Positions 49,753 through 60,960 of a DNA stretch of 64,000 nucleotides are shown here, in pieces. The translations under genes were made by a program, and so were the position numbers. The notes under the pieces were generated by a model, which did not search any database, was not told the DNA's origin, and worked only from the letters and a program-made list of their open reading frames with translations. Source of the DNA: Larix kaempferi (lineage: Eukaryota > Streptophyta > Pinopsida > Pinales > Pinaceae); NCBI GenBank assembly GCA_027924585.1, contig BSBM01000050.1, positions 9,261,501 through 9,325,500 of the forward strand, written 5' to 3'. Positions within the stretch are counted from its first letter, which is position 1, and each line of letters starts with the position of its first letter.

Positions 49753-52589
49753 ATGTCTGAGAGGTCTTCTATTGAGGAAGAGTTCACGGTCCAGGAGATT
49801 GTGAATGTGTTTAAATACGGGGGAATCGAAGGGTTAATGAGAACCCCCATCAAGAAAGTGGTAATAGAACAGGGTCAGGCTTCCCGAAGATCACCAAGAC
49901 ACACTGTGGCTATGGAAGACAAAGGCAAAACACCAGCAGGACTGAAACTGAAGCAACCAAAGATGAGTTCCACAGTGCCGCAAGATCTGCTGGCTGACAA
50001 GGAAATACCTTTGAAGCTGACCCATGATTACATCTATCCGCATGCATAGGATGCACCAACCATTAGGCTGACGAAGAATGCCAAGTACGAGATTCCACTA
50101 TCACCAATATCAAAGCATGTCAAGGTGGACACAAATATGTTGGGTAAAATCCTAGAATGTAAGAGGGAGGACTATGATATGCTTCAGATGCAGAAGGATC
50201 CCAATGAACCTAATTTTCCATAATTCCATTCCGACTAGTACATGTGCTGGAAGAAATATGTGAAAGGAAACCTTGCCTTGGTCGCAGAAAGATGGTTGTC
50301 CGGAGTAGTCCAGTCAGGACTGCTCAACTTGTTGAGGCTTCCACACTTTAACAGATCGCCAGAGCTGAATGCGGTGGTGCGAACTCTGATGTCATGCATA
50401 CACCAGGGATATCTCTGGCTGGATCGCAACATAGACTTGAACATTGACTTGATCCACCGGATCACTGGATTAAGTAAAAGAGGCGAAGATCCAAAGCAGT
50501 TTTTCCAAGGAAAGAACAGAGACAAAGAGGTCATCGCAAAAATGAAGAAATCTACACCTGCTGCGAAAGGGAAGAGAGGATTCCAAACCGATGACATAGA
50601 CGACGAGGCTATGCGCTTTGTCACACAACTCCTCACAGGAAAGATACTTAGGAAATCAAGACCATTAGAAGTACCTGCGAGCACAGTGCTACTCAGGGAA
50701 AAGGCCGCGGAAGGAGGTAGATTCAACTGGTGTCAATACCTATTGAATGAGTTCCTAGAGGAACTGAATGATACACAAGCGAATGGTATTAATTTCCATT
50801 TTACATGCTTAATAGTGTTGATTGTGTTTGTAGGGTGGAAGGAACCGAAGGAGTACATTGGCATAATAATTGACAGCAGTGATTGTAGAGGAGCCCGTTA
50901 TACAAACCTTTGGGCGAACTTGAATTCACAAAGGCAGCACGCGACAGCCGAGGTCTTCTATACCTATTATGAGCAGCTGCGGGAGGCCATTATCGTCACA
51001 TGGCGGATAACAAAAGAGGTAACGAGTAAGTACATTCGCACTGTAAATTTTTATGCTGACATGCATTGTATTCACATTTCAGCCAAGGAACAGACAAAGG
51101 ACCCTGAATGGTTTGCAGGAAGATACCATATGACTGAAGAGGACATTGACAACATTATGAAGGAATGGCTTGCCGAATTTCGAGTCAAAATTGTGGATAT
51201 CCAAAGTGACTCTGGCGAGGACAACCCCATTCCATGTCCCATTGTTGAAGAGCTATGGACAAGAAAAAGGAAGGAAGCCGAAATCCCTGTACAACCGAAG
51301 GTGCAGAGGAAGAAGCAGAAAGCCACTAAAGGCCAATCAGAAGCAATACTTCATGATGATGATTTTGACATGATCGCGACAAAGGTCACAGAACAGATGG
51401 AAGACCTGATGACTGAGAAAGACAAAAAGAATGAGGGAATTCAACAAAGTCTGCAGAAAAATCTGACCATGCTGTAGGGAATTACAGAAAAAAATTGAAG
51501 AAGTACACAAAATATTACCCTTGCCGTGGGACTCCAAGTCTGAAGGAAAGTTAGGAGGTCCTTCGCAACAGAAGACACCGCAGCTATCCATGACCATTCC
51601 TGCGAAGTCCCGCATTGTCCATCTTAATCCCTTATATGTAAGGCTGCCACTGCCAGAACAATTAATGTTGGACACAAAGGACCTAAAGCATGTGGACTTG
51701 GACCTTACAAAGATACCACTTCCCGGTCTACACAATCTGCATCTGCAGGTTGTTGAGGAGATTCACGAATGAAGTATGGATGCTCTGAACCAGCAAGCTG
51801 AGTTGTAAGCAACTAATAAGCAGTTGGAAGAAGCTAGCTCGCGGAGGGCCATGGAAATGCAAGACGATCATGATCGATGGAAGAGACTAGAGTCTACAAT
51901 CACTCGTCGAGGACATATCGGAGTGTGATGTGCATCCAGACCCCGCAGACACTGTCGTTAAGATCGGCGAAGTGGTTAGCGAGCTTAAGGCAGAGATGAA
52001 GGATATGGAAATCAATTATGAGGCAAAGATTGTTGCGTTGGAAGCACAAATTCCACCTAATCAGCAACAGTTAAGAGCAAAAGAAGTGAAGGCCGCAACA
52101 GAAAGTATAGCTGTCGAGGTGGCTAAGTGCCAAAGTCTGTTAGATGAGGCATCGAAGGCATTCACTGCCCTCGAAGAGGATCCAGAGTTGCTGGAAATCA
52201 AGAACACTGTGAAAGATAAGTAGGCAGCATTTGAACTGTTGGACGCAGAATTTAAAGCGTTGAAGCCTAGAGATAGACTACAGAGGTACAAGGAAGTCCA
52301 GAACCTGAAAAAAGAAGTTCAAGCATTAAGAGAAAAAGAGAGTGAAATGACAGACAAGTCGCAACCCTTGCTGGAGGAAGCCCACACAATCTCGCAAGAG
52401 ATTGAGGAAAAGTTAAAGGAGATGCGTGAAGGTCAAGAACAGGTGGAAGGACAAGTCGATGATGAAATAACACCTGAGATGTTGGAAACCGTCAGACAAG
52501 TTGAGCAAGACACTAAGGAATCCATTGAAAAGTTGATTATCACATACAATGAGTTTGTTGCGAAGCTAGCTTTGCAGGAGGAGGCATAG
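49753..52589 (+). pseudogene. 3' extra ORF (aORF) with C-terminal coiled coil
   Basis: ATG at 49,753 (MSERSSIEEEFTVQEIVNVF). The same frame runs to 51,475 with stops at 50,047, 50,221 and 50,236. It contains RWLSGVVQSGLLNLLRLPHF, MSCIHQGYLWLDRN, IDLIHRITGLSKRGEDP and a basic KRKEAEIPVQPKVQRKKQK. After a shift near 51,480 come LPLPEQLMLDTKDLKH and LPGLHNLHLQVVEE. After another, from 51,930, about 220 residues of heptad-rich Glu/Lys helix (ELKAEMKDMEINYEAKIVAL to ESIEKLIITYNEFVAKLAL). About 940 codons. Athila/Tat elements carry an extra ORF here, often called env-like. I see no signal peptide or membrane segment, so a structural or nucleic-acid role is as likely. Two stop-free candidate introns (50,786-50,833 and 51,026-51,082) lie within it. 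Confidence 0.75.
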
Positions 52590-52602
52590 CTAGGAGAAGT
52601 AG

Positions 52603-52638
52603 AATTTGAAGGTGGCTCGGGGACGAGCCACATGTAAG
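52603..52638 (+). promoter_or_regulatory. Polypurine-tract region with a perfect hairpin
   Basis: Just upstream of the 3' LTR. GTGGCTCG (52,612-52,619), loop GGGA, CGAGCCAC (52,624-52,631) is a perfect 8 bp stem. AGAATTTGAAGG before it is purine-rich. The plus-strand primer would form here. Confidence 0.65.
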
Positions 52639-54237
52639 TGTTAGGGGCCTATTGGGCCTGGCCTAAGTGGGGCATTTTTTAGCAAGTCAGATTTTGGAAC
52701 TGCAGAGCTAAGCACAGTTAAGCTGAAGTCTTTTTGGACATGTCATTTTTGGGATGCTGTGAAGTGGAGCACAATGCAGCGTCGGAAGAGATGTGAAGTA
52801 CAGTGCTGCGAGGAGACAGTGCTACGAAGAGCCCGATCTACGGAGATCTGGCAAGGCAGAAGGTTGTACGGAAGATGGCATAGATTCCGGTTAGACCATC
52901 GGTGGTCTATTTTTGGTAAATATGCTCCATGATCGCCAGGCGACGGGTAAGGATCAATGCGGAAGGAAAGCGACTGGTCGCACATGTGAAAGAACCACTA
53001 CACAAACCAGTCGCATAAGGTTGTTAGAGGAATAATGGCTCAGTGAAAGCGACCTGTTGGCGTGTGCGCAACATGGAGGCTGATAGCGTCATGAGCATGT
53101 GCTGAAGGTGGCCACGATGGAATATTCGCTACCAGAAACTAACAAGTCTGGTTACCTGAAAACCGCGATAGTTTTGTAAACCTTAGGGTTTTTCCTTCAG
53201 ATTGTAAATACATGACCTACGGGCATGATCTATAAATAAGGCATATTTTGTATGGGAAAGGGTTACTCTTCATTGTTATTGTTTTCATTATTGACTGAAC
53301 AGATCTCTGTTGAGAGACAATTGTGTAAAGGCTCTGCAAGCTGCGTGCGCAGAGGCCTATTGAGAGAGAAGAGAGTCTGGAGCTGAGTGCGCAGACTGGA
53401 ACTGTTGTACCCTTCCCAAAGACTAATACAACAACAGTTCCTATGGATGTAGCTCCCATCCTGGGGGTGAACCACATTAAATCTTGTGTAGTGAGATTGT
53501 TTATGTGTTTTGCACTTGTCTGTTTTCTTACAATTGAATGCTTGAGTTCTCATTTATCAGTTGATATGTTCATGCTTTTATATGTACTCGCCATGGGACT
53601 GAGATGGGAATAATATGTTAAGTATTACATGAATGGATGAATGTTGAATGCGCAGTATTTCCGAGTTAATAAATGCATAAGTCATTTGGATAATCAGTTA
53701 AGTTGGAGAGTTCGTGTCGTGCGACTCTCTTGAAGTGCATCATCAGGTGTGCGCAGAGTTGTGTATTTCGTTCCATTGCATAAGACATGAGATTAAATAA
53801 CCTAAGGCAGTAGATGAATGAATAAGTATTAAGTAAATTCATCAATATCGGTCAAGTTCGAAGAGGAAGCGTATAATTCAGTTCCGTTGTCCTGTCGAGT
53901 GAATTCTACCCAAACCGCGCAGTCCTTGGATGCGCTGGTTGTGCAAGTATTTTAGCTTGTAGAAGTGAGGACCGCGACGCAGGATATTGTCGCATAGTCT
54001 TCAGCCCGTAGCATGAGCCCCGCAGTGCGCTGTGCAGTAGTTCTGTCTGATCAACTCATCACATAGTTGTGAAAACCTAATTCCACAGCTCCCCCATAAC
54101 TTCAGCTCGGGTGAGACCTCAATCTATTCGCAGACTGTTGCTGAAAGGGCCGGTGAGAAGGGGTTTTGTTGGTTCCTTGAAACTGCGAAGAACCTGGGTC
54201 TACATTGGAAACCTCTAGAACAGTATATAATCCAACA
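52639..54237 (+). repeat. 3' LTR
   Basis: 1,599 bp from TGTTAGGGGCC to ATAATCCAACA. Collinear with the 5' LTR throughout, keeping the TATA box at 53,231-53,238. It is followed directly by TGTAA. A truncated tail of the LTR reading frames (Arg/Ser-rich on the minus strand) has no meaning. Confidence 0.92.
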
Positions 54238-54242
54238 TGTAA

Positions 54243-54965
54243 TATGAAATTTTATTTTGGAGATTAATTGATTTTAGTAAGCAATGGTGAATATCCTCTT
54301 GAAATACAATTTTTTACAAAATATCTTTATTATAGAATGTTTATTTATAGTCTAAACGTTATATGATTTGGAAATTTTTTTACTATCATCATTGGAATTT
54401 GTAAATTTTCATTACTAAAATTGTATTTTTTTTTTTAAGAATAAATGCATTCATCACCCTCAAATAACCCTATTGCACCTAGATTGTGCAATCTCAACAT
54501 CTTATATTTGCAATTCCAATAATTGTTCTAATTTTTTAATTGGATTTTTAGGCAAAATTGGTCAAACAATTATGATAGAAAAAGATCCAAATCATAGCAT
54601 GTTTAGACTACGACTTCATTTATTATTATCACTTTATATTACATATGTAGCACTCAAATCACTAAAACAAACTAAAAGAGTAATAAATAGAGTTAAAACA
54701 ATCAGCACCAAACTATATGATAAAAAACATGGGCACACCTTCGCACATGAATGCCTCACCAACAACAACTCACCCTTGTATAAGACAATCCTTCCTGAGA
54801 GCTCATTCTTCAAAGAAATTTGTTAACAGTTGGTTAAATTAGTTGCTTCTAGCTATGTGTAGCCTAATCTATTTGAGAGTAATTTTAATGTGGACTTATT
54901 CCAAAACTATAAAAGGCCCTTTGACCAAGTGAAGAATCAAGCAAATCTATTTAGGAGTTTTAGTT
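54243..54965 (+). repeat. Segmental duplication copy 2, right of the retroelement
   Basis: Resumes at AATTTTATTTTGGAGATTAA and runs collinear with 34,375-35,100 to AGGAGTTTTAGTTG. A 117-codon frame (54,473-54,826) here has no counterpart frame conserved in copy 1 and is disregarded. Confidence 0.85.
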
Positions 54966-55647
54966 GTATCCTAATGCAATTCATGTGTTTTTCATGCATT
55001 TCAAGTAACTTAGAACATGTACCTAATGCATGATTGAAATTGAATTTGAAATTGGTTAGAATGTGTTTCGGGTAGTTGCTTTTCAAATGTTTTGATTTCA
55101 TATACTTTTGATGTATTTCATGTATTCTTGGTGAAGTGGTGTGAAATGGAATTAAAAGGATTTTATTTCATGTATTTTTGAAATATTTCATGTGATTAAT
55201 TAGAATTTTATTTCTTGAAAGATGAATTTTATGTTGAATATATATATATATATATATGATGCGAACCATGTGGTTGTTGTAATGTACTGTAATGTATATA
55301 AAGTATCTTTGTAGAACAATATATGTATATCATATTTTTTTTATATACCCGACGTTAATCATACGAGTGATTGAAAATATGATTTTTACGTAGATGTATC
55401 CTTGTTGAAGGTTTGAATTCCTTGTAATGAGGTTTGAATACACTGTAATGGTGATTGAAGATTGACCCTTGCTTACTTGATACTAGTCCCAGTTCTCCCT
55501 TAGGCAATGGAGGCAGACAGGAAAGTAGGTGGTAGTGTGAAGTACTATTGTTAGAAATATGTTATCTTTCTGAGGCATGTACGAGCATGTATGTTATCCT
55601 TCTATAAAGGCATGTATGAAATATGCATTGATGATGATGCATTGTTT
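54966..55647. other. Spacer, possibly the 3' internal part of a retroelement
   Basis: AT-rich, with an (AT)n run at 55,237-55,258. No coding domain. Because a polypurine tract and an LTR start follow, some of it may be internal sequence of an unrecognised element. Confidence 0.4.
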
Positions 55648-55660
55648 AAGGGGGAGGGGA
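55648..55660 (+). promoter_or_regulatory. Polypurine tract before an LTR
   Basis: AAGGGGGAGGGGA, one base before TGTAATGCCCC. A purine run in this position marks the plus-strand priming site next to a 3' LTR. Confidence 0.6.
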
Positions 55661-55661
55661 A

Positions 55662-57100
55662 TGTAATGCCCCATGTGCTAAGCTCTATACATATGTAATT
55701 TGTAATTGTATATTATTGTGCCACTAGGTGCTGAAACAAGGGTCTTTAAAGACCTAGAGAAATTATTATTATTTTGTAAATAATTAATTAATGAAAACAA
55801 CTGGCACATCGGAGACCACTAAAAGAATATGGGAGGCCTAGATCCACAATGTGAGGGGGAATCACGGGGGAATGGGGACATTCCTATCACTTTAGAACTT
55901 GTTTGGTTGAGCTTGGTTCATATTTATTCCTTGGTGGATTTATTAGTTTATGATCACCCAAACATTGTACAATGGACCAAAATTTTGATTATTTTAGCCT
56001 ATGTTGGTACTATTGAGCCTAATTCATGATTTAGTGGGTGCTTGGGTGGGTTCCTCTTGTTTATTGGGCCCCTTTGTTGGTTTGTAACTCCTTTTTGGAG
56101 GTTACACTTGGTTTTGTAACCCCCATTTGCACAAGTGTGCCCTCACTGTCTATCTTTAGCCTTGATTTGTGTAACCCCTCCTTTGTTATTTTGGGAATAT
56201 GCCTTGTTTTGTGTAACTCCTCACCTCACTAATTTTGATTCCTCTTCATGTATGATGCATCCACACATGAATTTGAGTTGGGAAGGGTGACTTGGAGCCA
56301 CTCTCCTTAAAATTCAAATTGCTTGGGTTGGATTAGAGTTATCCTCTTGTGGTTGAGTTAGCCCCCCTTATATTAACTCAAGTTGGATTAGCTTGGTTTG
56401 ATTTGACCCCATTAAGTCATAATTACCTTTTTTGGTCTATAAATACATGGTTGATCTCCTTATTTAAGGTTTTTTATGGCTGTTGATTATTGTTGGTTGA
56501 TCATGGTTGTTCATGACATTGATTTTGAGATCTTGGTAAGCTTGTGAGCTTGGGAAGCCATGTATGTGTTGCTATGTGAATGGAAATTGTGCTTGAAGAA
56601 CTATGATCATGTATGGTGTTTGTGAAAATCCTAGAGAACTATGGTATAGTTCCTCCATGTCCATTTATTGTCTCTATCCAGAACCTGCACATAAATCCTA
56701 ATGGTGAATGGAAATGACCCGAGGAACCTGGAGGGTGAAGGGATTACCATTGCACCTGGTAGTGGGGTGGAGGAGAAAGAAGGTGGTTAGGAATTTAGTT
56801 TTGGATTCTCAAACTGATACTTGAGTTATACTTGATTACACCTCTGTTGTGGATCAGTGGCCTCATCTCGGGGGTGGCCTATCTAAGAGGATTTGGATTT
56901 CTAGTGCCTATGGCTAGGTGGAACGTGGTCTGGATGATGCCAGTTGTACATTATTAATATACGTGGATTATTTTATGTTAATTCATATGTTTATATTAAG
57001 TTTCCATTGATTCTATAGCACCCTTGATGGATGATCTTTTCATATATAAATGTATTATATGGTTTTGTATCAATGGTTGGATGCATATTTGATGGTTTAA
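55662..57100 (+). repeat. LTR with CTCGGGGGT motif, end not resolved
   Basis: Starts TGTAATGCCCCATGTG after a polypurine tract. CTCGGGGGT lies at 56,867-56,875 and TGGCTAGGTGGAACG at 56,911-56,925, the same pair and spacing as in the insertions at 9,233 and 24,037. TCTATAAATACATGG at about 56,445 may be its TATA box. I could not find the 3' end; 57,100 is a guess from the tail length of the 24 kb copy. Confidence 0.5.
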
Positions 57101-58988
57101 ATGTTGGAAACTTGTACATTTTCCTTTACTATGAGATATGATCTTGATGGAAGCTTGACATATGTGATTTATGTGTTTATTTATTTTATATTAATCTTAA
57201 AATTTTCCCTCTTTGGCTGATTAGATCAGTAGATAAATTTGTAATTGCAATGGCTTGGTTTTTGGAACACCAGTTAAGGAATCTTTCTTGGAAATTGGAG
57301 TTTTCTCCTTGTTTTGAGATATGATATTAATGGAAGCTTTAAATATGTTTTTGCATGTATCATTTTCCATATCATTCTCTGCAAGTGCACCCTCCATGGC
57401 TGATCAGATTTTTTCCATGATTCTACAGTTGAAATTATTGAGTTTTGATCACTAATTGATGGGTTTTCTGCTTGGAAAAGTAGATTGAATTGATAGTTTC
57501 TTTGGATATTTGAATATATGATGTTGTATGGACGTATGTGAATTATCTAGTGTTCCCTTGGTGGATGTATAGTGCCCCATATTTCTGGTATTCTTTTTAT
57601 TTGGGACTCGCAGTTGGTTTTGCAGGGATTTGGATGCTTACTGGATGATCCAATAGTGATTTTTATAGCAATAGTAGATCTTATATTTGTATGAATTAAT
57701 GGTTGTATATGATAGATTTTTATTTTTCATTTTAAATTATTGATTGGATTTAGTGTTAGTTTCATATTTGACCTAATGTGCAATGGAAAAATGTTAATAA
57801 AAGTGCCATAAATTGGATTGACAGGAGTGTCATAAATTGCATAGTTTTATGGTGGAAAGATCTAGTTTTTAATTGTTTACAAAGAATTACGTAAATATGA
57901 TTAGTTAGCATTATTGGGATGATTATGGTCACCTTTAATGTTTTAATAATGATAAGGGCCAAGTTTATTAAAATTTGTAAATATGGTTGCATTATTATGC
58001 TTGCACGGTGTTGCATCTACATGAGATTTTGGGGGAGTTTTATAATTGTTTCAACAATATCACATTTATTTTTAAAGGTTGTATGTTTGTTTTTATGAGC
58101 TTGATGGTATGTTATCCTAGCCTTTGGTTGACCTTATTCCACTATGATATACCTTTATTCATCCTTCCTTTGGGTTTACATTTTCCTGTGACCTTGGTTT
58201 CGAGGTCGGGTACATTGCAAATGTCTCAAGTAGTGGACATGAAGTTCAATATGTTTCATCTTCATGTGTGCAATAGTATTACACCAAGCTAAATTGCACT
58301 ATGATTGTAACAATAGATAACATTCAAGGCCTAAATAGGAAGACCTAGCTTTGCCAAAAGCTAATGAACCCAAATTGCCTCTATAATTTCTTTGATGGCT
58401 CCATCGATATTTTGCTTATGTAGTTGTTGATTCCTTTTATTTTAGAGAGGACTGCAAAAGGTGGAAGAGGAAAGGACCAAGGAAGGAATTGTGTGGTAAA
58501 GGAGAAGGAGTTCCAAAAAATATGTTAACATTCACAACCATTTTGGACCAACCCCCCCAAGTATAAAAGGAAGCAAAAGGTAAGCAAAAAGGGGTACAAA
58601 AGTGAGATATGTTAGAGATCAGTGGAAAAGAAGAATAGAAAAAGAAAGATATATCCAGATCTGTGGCACAGGATAATGTATCTAGGTTTTGGATAGTTTG
58701 GTTTTGCTTACATGTTTTGCATACGCTGTGATGGGTAAATCCATGGTGATTGTAAGGCCATGGAGCCATAATTTAATGATGTTTATATATTGTACTAAAG
58801 AAATATTTTTGGTCCCCTCAATTTTCTCTGTTGAATTTGTCGATGTTTCATGTGCTTACTCTTTATTTTCTATAAGTAATATATATGCTATGTTGCAATG
58901 CTTTGAGATAAATAATGTTGTGATATATTAGGATGAATACTATTGTGATATGAATGATAAGAACTTTCACAACCATATCCTTATAGTT
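57101..58988. other. T-rich spacer, no gene seen
   Basis: Several 80-110 codon frames on both strands show no motif, and their composition follows the T-rich DNA. It may include the end of the preceding LTR. Confidence 0.4.
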
Positions 58989-60401
58989 TGTTGAAATATT
59001 CAACTATACTAAGAGGAGTGGGTGAATCAGTATAGAATTTTTTTTAACTTTCAATTCTTATTTTCCATCCACATTAACTTTCAGCAAAATCTCATCACAT
59101 TAATATAGAAGAGACACAAAAATTTAATGTTGAAACCCAAAAATGAAGAAAATCACAAAGGAATGTTCTTTCAATAGGTAATGATTACAATGATTCTCCA
59201 ACACCTACTAGAAGGAGGCATTAACCCCATAGATTCTTCATCACTAACTCCCTTGTCTCTTCAGCACCAATTAGAAGGAAGCAAAAACTCCCTATTTTCT
59301 TTAGGACCAACGTAAAGGAAGCTTCAACTCCCTTCCTTACACCACCCTACCACCCTTGAATATATATGATTTTGATTTTTGGATAAGATATTCAATCTGC
59401 TTTTGGCTCCACCGAGGCTACTTATGACTTCCTCCTTTATCATATCTACTTGTGCTTCTGTCTTCATCAAGCCTACTTGTGACTTCTTCCTTTATCATAC
59501 CTCCTTGTTGCTTATGTTTTCACTACGCCCGCTTGTGACTTCTTCCTTTATCATATATGCATTTTGATTTTGTATCCATCTTGCCTACTTGTGAATTCTT
59601 TCTTTATCAGATCTACATGCTTATAGAAATCCATTTCAAATCTTCAAGTCACTTATTGACTAATTTCTGATTGTCACTCCTCAACCGTTTTCATACATTG
59701 TCTTCTTGAGTGATTCCTCTTATATAGGATGGTATTAAAAGTCATGTTTATTAAAAAAGAAATGACTTTCATTAATTTAATAATTAATTTCCCTCCTTTT
59801 TATTTCACACCATTATTTTATTTATGTGCGCTCACCTTTTTATTATACTTCAAATATTACGGGAAAAATACTATGGGCCAATACAACTTTCCTCTTACTC
59901 CACTTTTATGTAGCATTCAAATACCATGGGCCAATACAACTTTTCTTTTACTTAACATTCTTTTTAATCCACACCATTATTCTTTTTACTTAACTTTCTT
60001 TTTACTCCACTTTTAATCCTCCTTTAACCTTTTTAATCCACTTTTATGTAACTTTATTTTTACTCCAATTTTAATCCTCATTTAACCTTTTTAATTCACT
60101 TTTACGCTTAATCCACCTTTAGCTTTTATTTATTAAAGATTTCAGTTCTTAAATTCTCATATATACCTTTGACATCAATGACAATTTATTGAAGTCTTGG
60201 CATCAACTACCCTCTTGACCTTGTTGACATGAATGACAACATTTTCTCAACATAGTTAACCAATCCCTATCCGACACTGGTCTTGGTTGTGCTTTGGGTG
60301 ATACCTTCTCCTTCAGGGGATTGAAAATGTCAGTACACTAGATTACACTAGTGCCTTTGTTGGCCCATGCGCAAGAAATCGATCTCAATTTTGTGCCAAC
60401 A
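58989..60401 (+). repeat. 5' LTR of a second Ty3/gypsy element
   Basis: The right edge is firm: GTGCCAACA is followed by AA and a PBS-like TAGTTCCGTTATCG, exactly as in the first element (GCCAACAAATGGTTTC). The left edge, TGTTGAAATATTCAACTATA, is chosen because it begins TGTTG to mirror CCAACA. TATATA at 59,721 is a possible TATA box. Length 1,413 bp. The internal stretch 59,800-60,130 is a T/C-rich run with repeats of TACTCCACTTTTA. Confidence 0.6.
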
Positions 60402-60403
60402 AA

Positions 60404-60420
60404 TAGTTCCGTTATCGAGA
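60404..60420 (+). promoter_or_regulatory. Primer-binding site, degraded
   Basis: TAGTTCCGTTATCGAG, two bases after the LTR end. Aligned with the site at 42,323 it suggests a common ancestral TGGTTCCGTTGCCG, with later G-to-A changes. Confidence 0.55.
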
Positions 60421-60430
60421 CCTAGTTTTT

Positions 60431-60960
60431 AATGGGATGTTGTTAACTGTATGGATACCTATGTGATGACAAGTCAACTTAAGCTATGGCGGGATAAGAA
60501 GTTTGAAAATTGCACAACACAAGAAGTCAAATTACGAGGGTGGTAACTATCCAAGTTTAGACAATGTCTTTTCTACAGAGGATCACCACTAGATCAGTAC
60601 AAAATTATGTGGATTGAACTTTTGATAGCCCTAGAAGAGTGGTTACATAGACTTGTAGAAGTTCTTGAATATCACAACCAACAAAGAAGGAATATTCAGT
60701 GGACTCAAAAAGACCTGATAAGATTGAATCATCTAGATTCACCATTGACCATAGCTACTGATTTCTAAGTAGAAAGTACCCTCACTTATTATATTATGGA
60801 ATTTTCAACCAAAAACAACAAATCAACGTCTAAATCTAAAGACAAACTCAAAAGAGGAGCTAGGGGAAGACTATTGAAGGAAGTTTCGATGTGGATTAAG
60901 ACTTGGATGGTTGAATTCAATTTGCTGCCTCTAAACTAGATTAGAATGGAGGATAAATCC
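60431..60960 (+). pseudogene. Gag N-terminal region of the second element, before the nested LTR
   Basis: Decayed, but the segment LEEWLHRLVEVLEYHNQQR ... LDSPLTIATDF followed by a stop and VESTL matches the first element's LHDWLSRLIERRN ... DIPFTRAIDF, stop, LDSTL. A Lys/Ser-rich stretch (KNNKSTSKSKDKLKRGARG) follows. It is cut at 60,960 by an insertion and resumes at 62,456. Confidence 0.65.

Larger units (their letters stand above)
40750..54237 (+). mobile_element. Ty3/gypsy LTR retrotransposon, Athila/Tat-like, 13.5 kb, decayed
   Basis: Flanked by TGTAA (40,745-40,749 and 54,238-54,242). The uninterrupted relative at 34,360-34,390 gives the empty site. Domain order: LTR, PBS, gag, zinc knuckles, protease, second gag-like domain, RT, RNase H, integrase, extra 3' ORF, PPT, LTR. 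Integrase after RNase H places it in Ty3/gypsy. A DLG protease and a long 3' extra ORF fit the Athila/Tat (non-chromovirus) branch. LTR copies differ by roughly one base in eight over the first 290 bp, mostly C/T and G/A changes, so the insertion is old. Every ORF has stops, so it is no longer autonomous. Confidence 0.93.

Noticed and set aside
49753-52589. Calling the extra ORF an envelope gene
   Set aside because: I see no signal peptide, cleavage site or membrane segment. The C-terminus is a long soluble coiled coil, so only the neutral name extra ORF is supported.
54473-54826. 117-codon ORF in duplication copy 2
   Set aside because: The homologous DNA in copy 1 does not keep the frame, so it was not under selection as protein.
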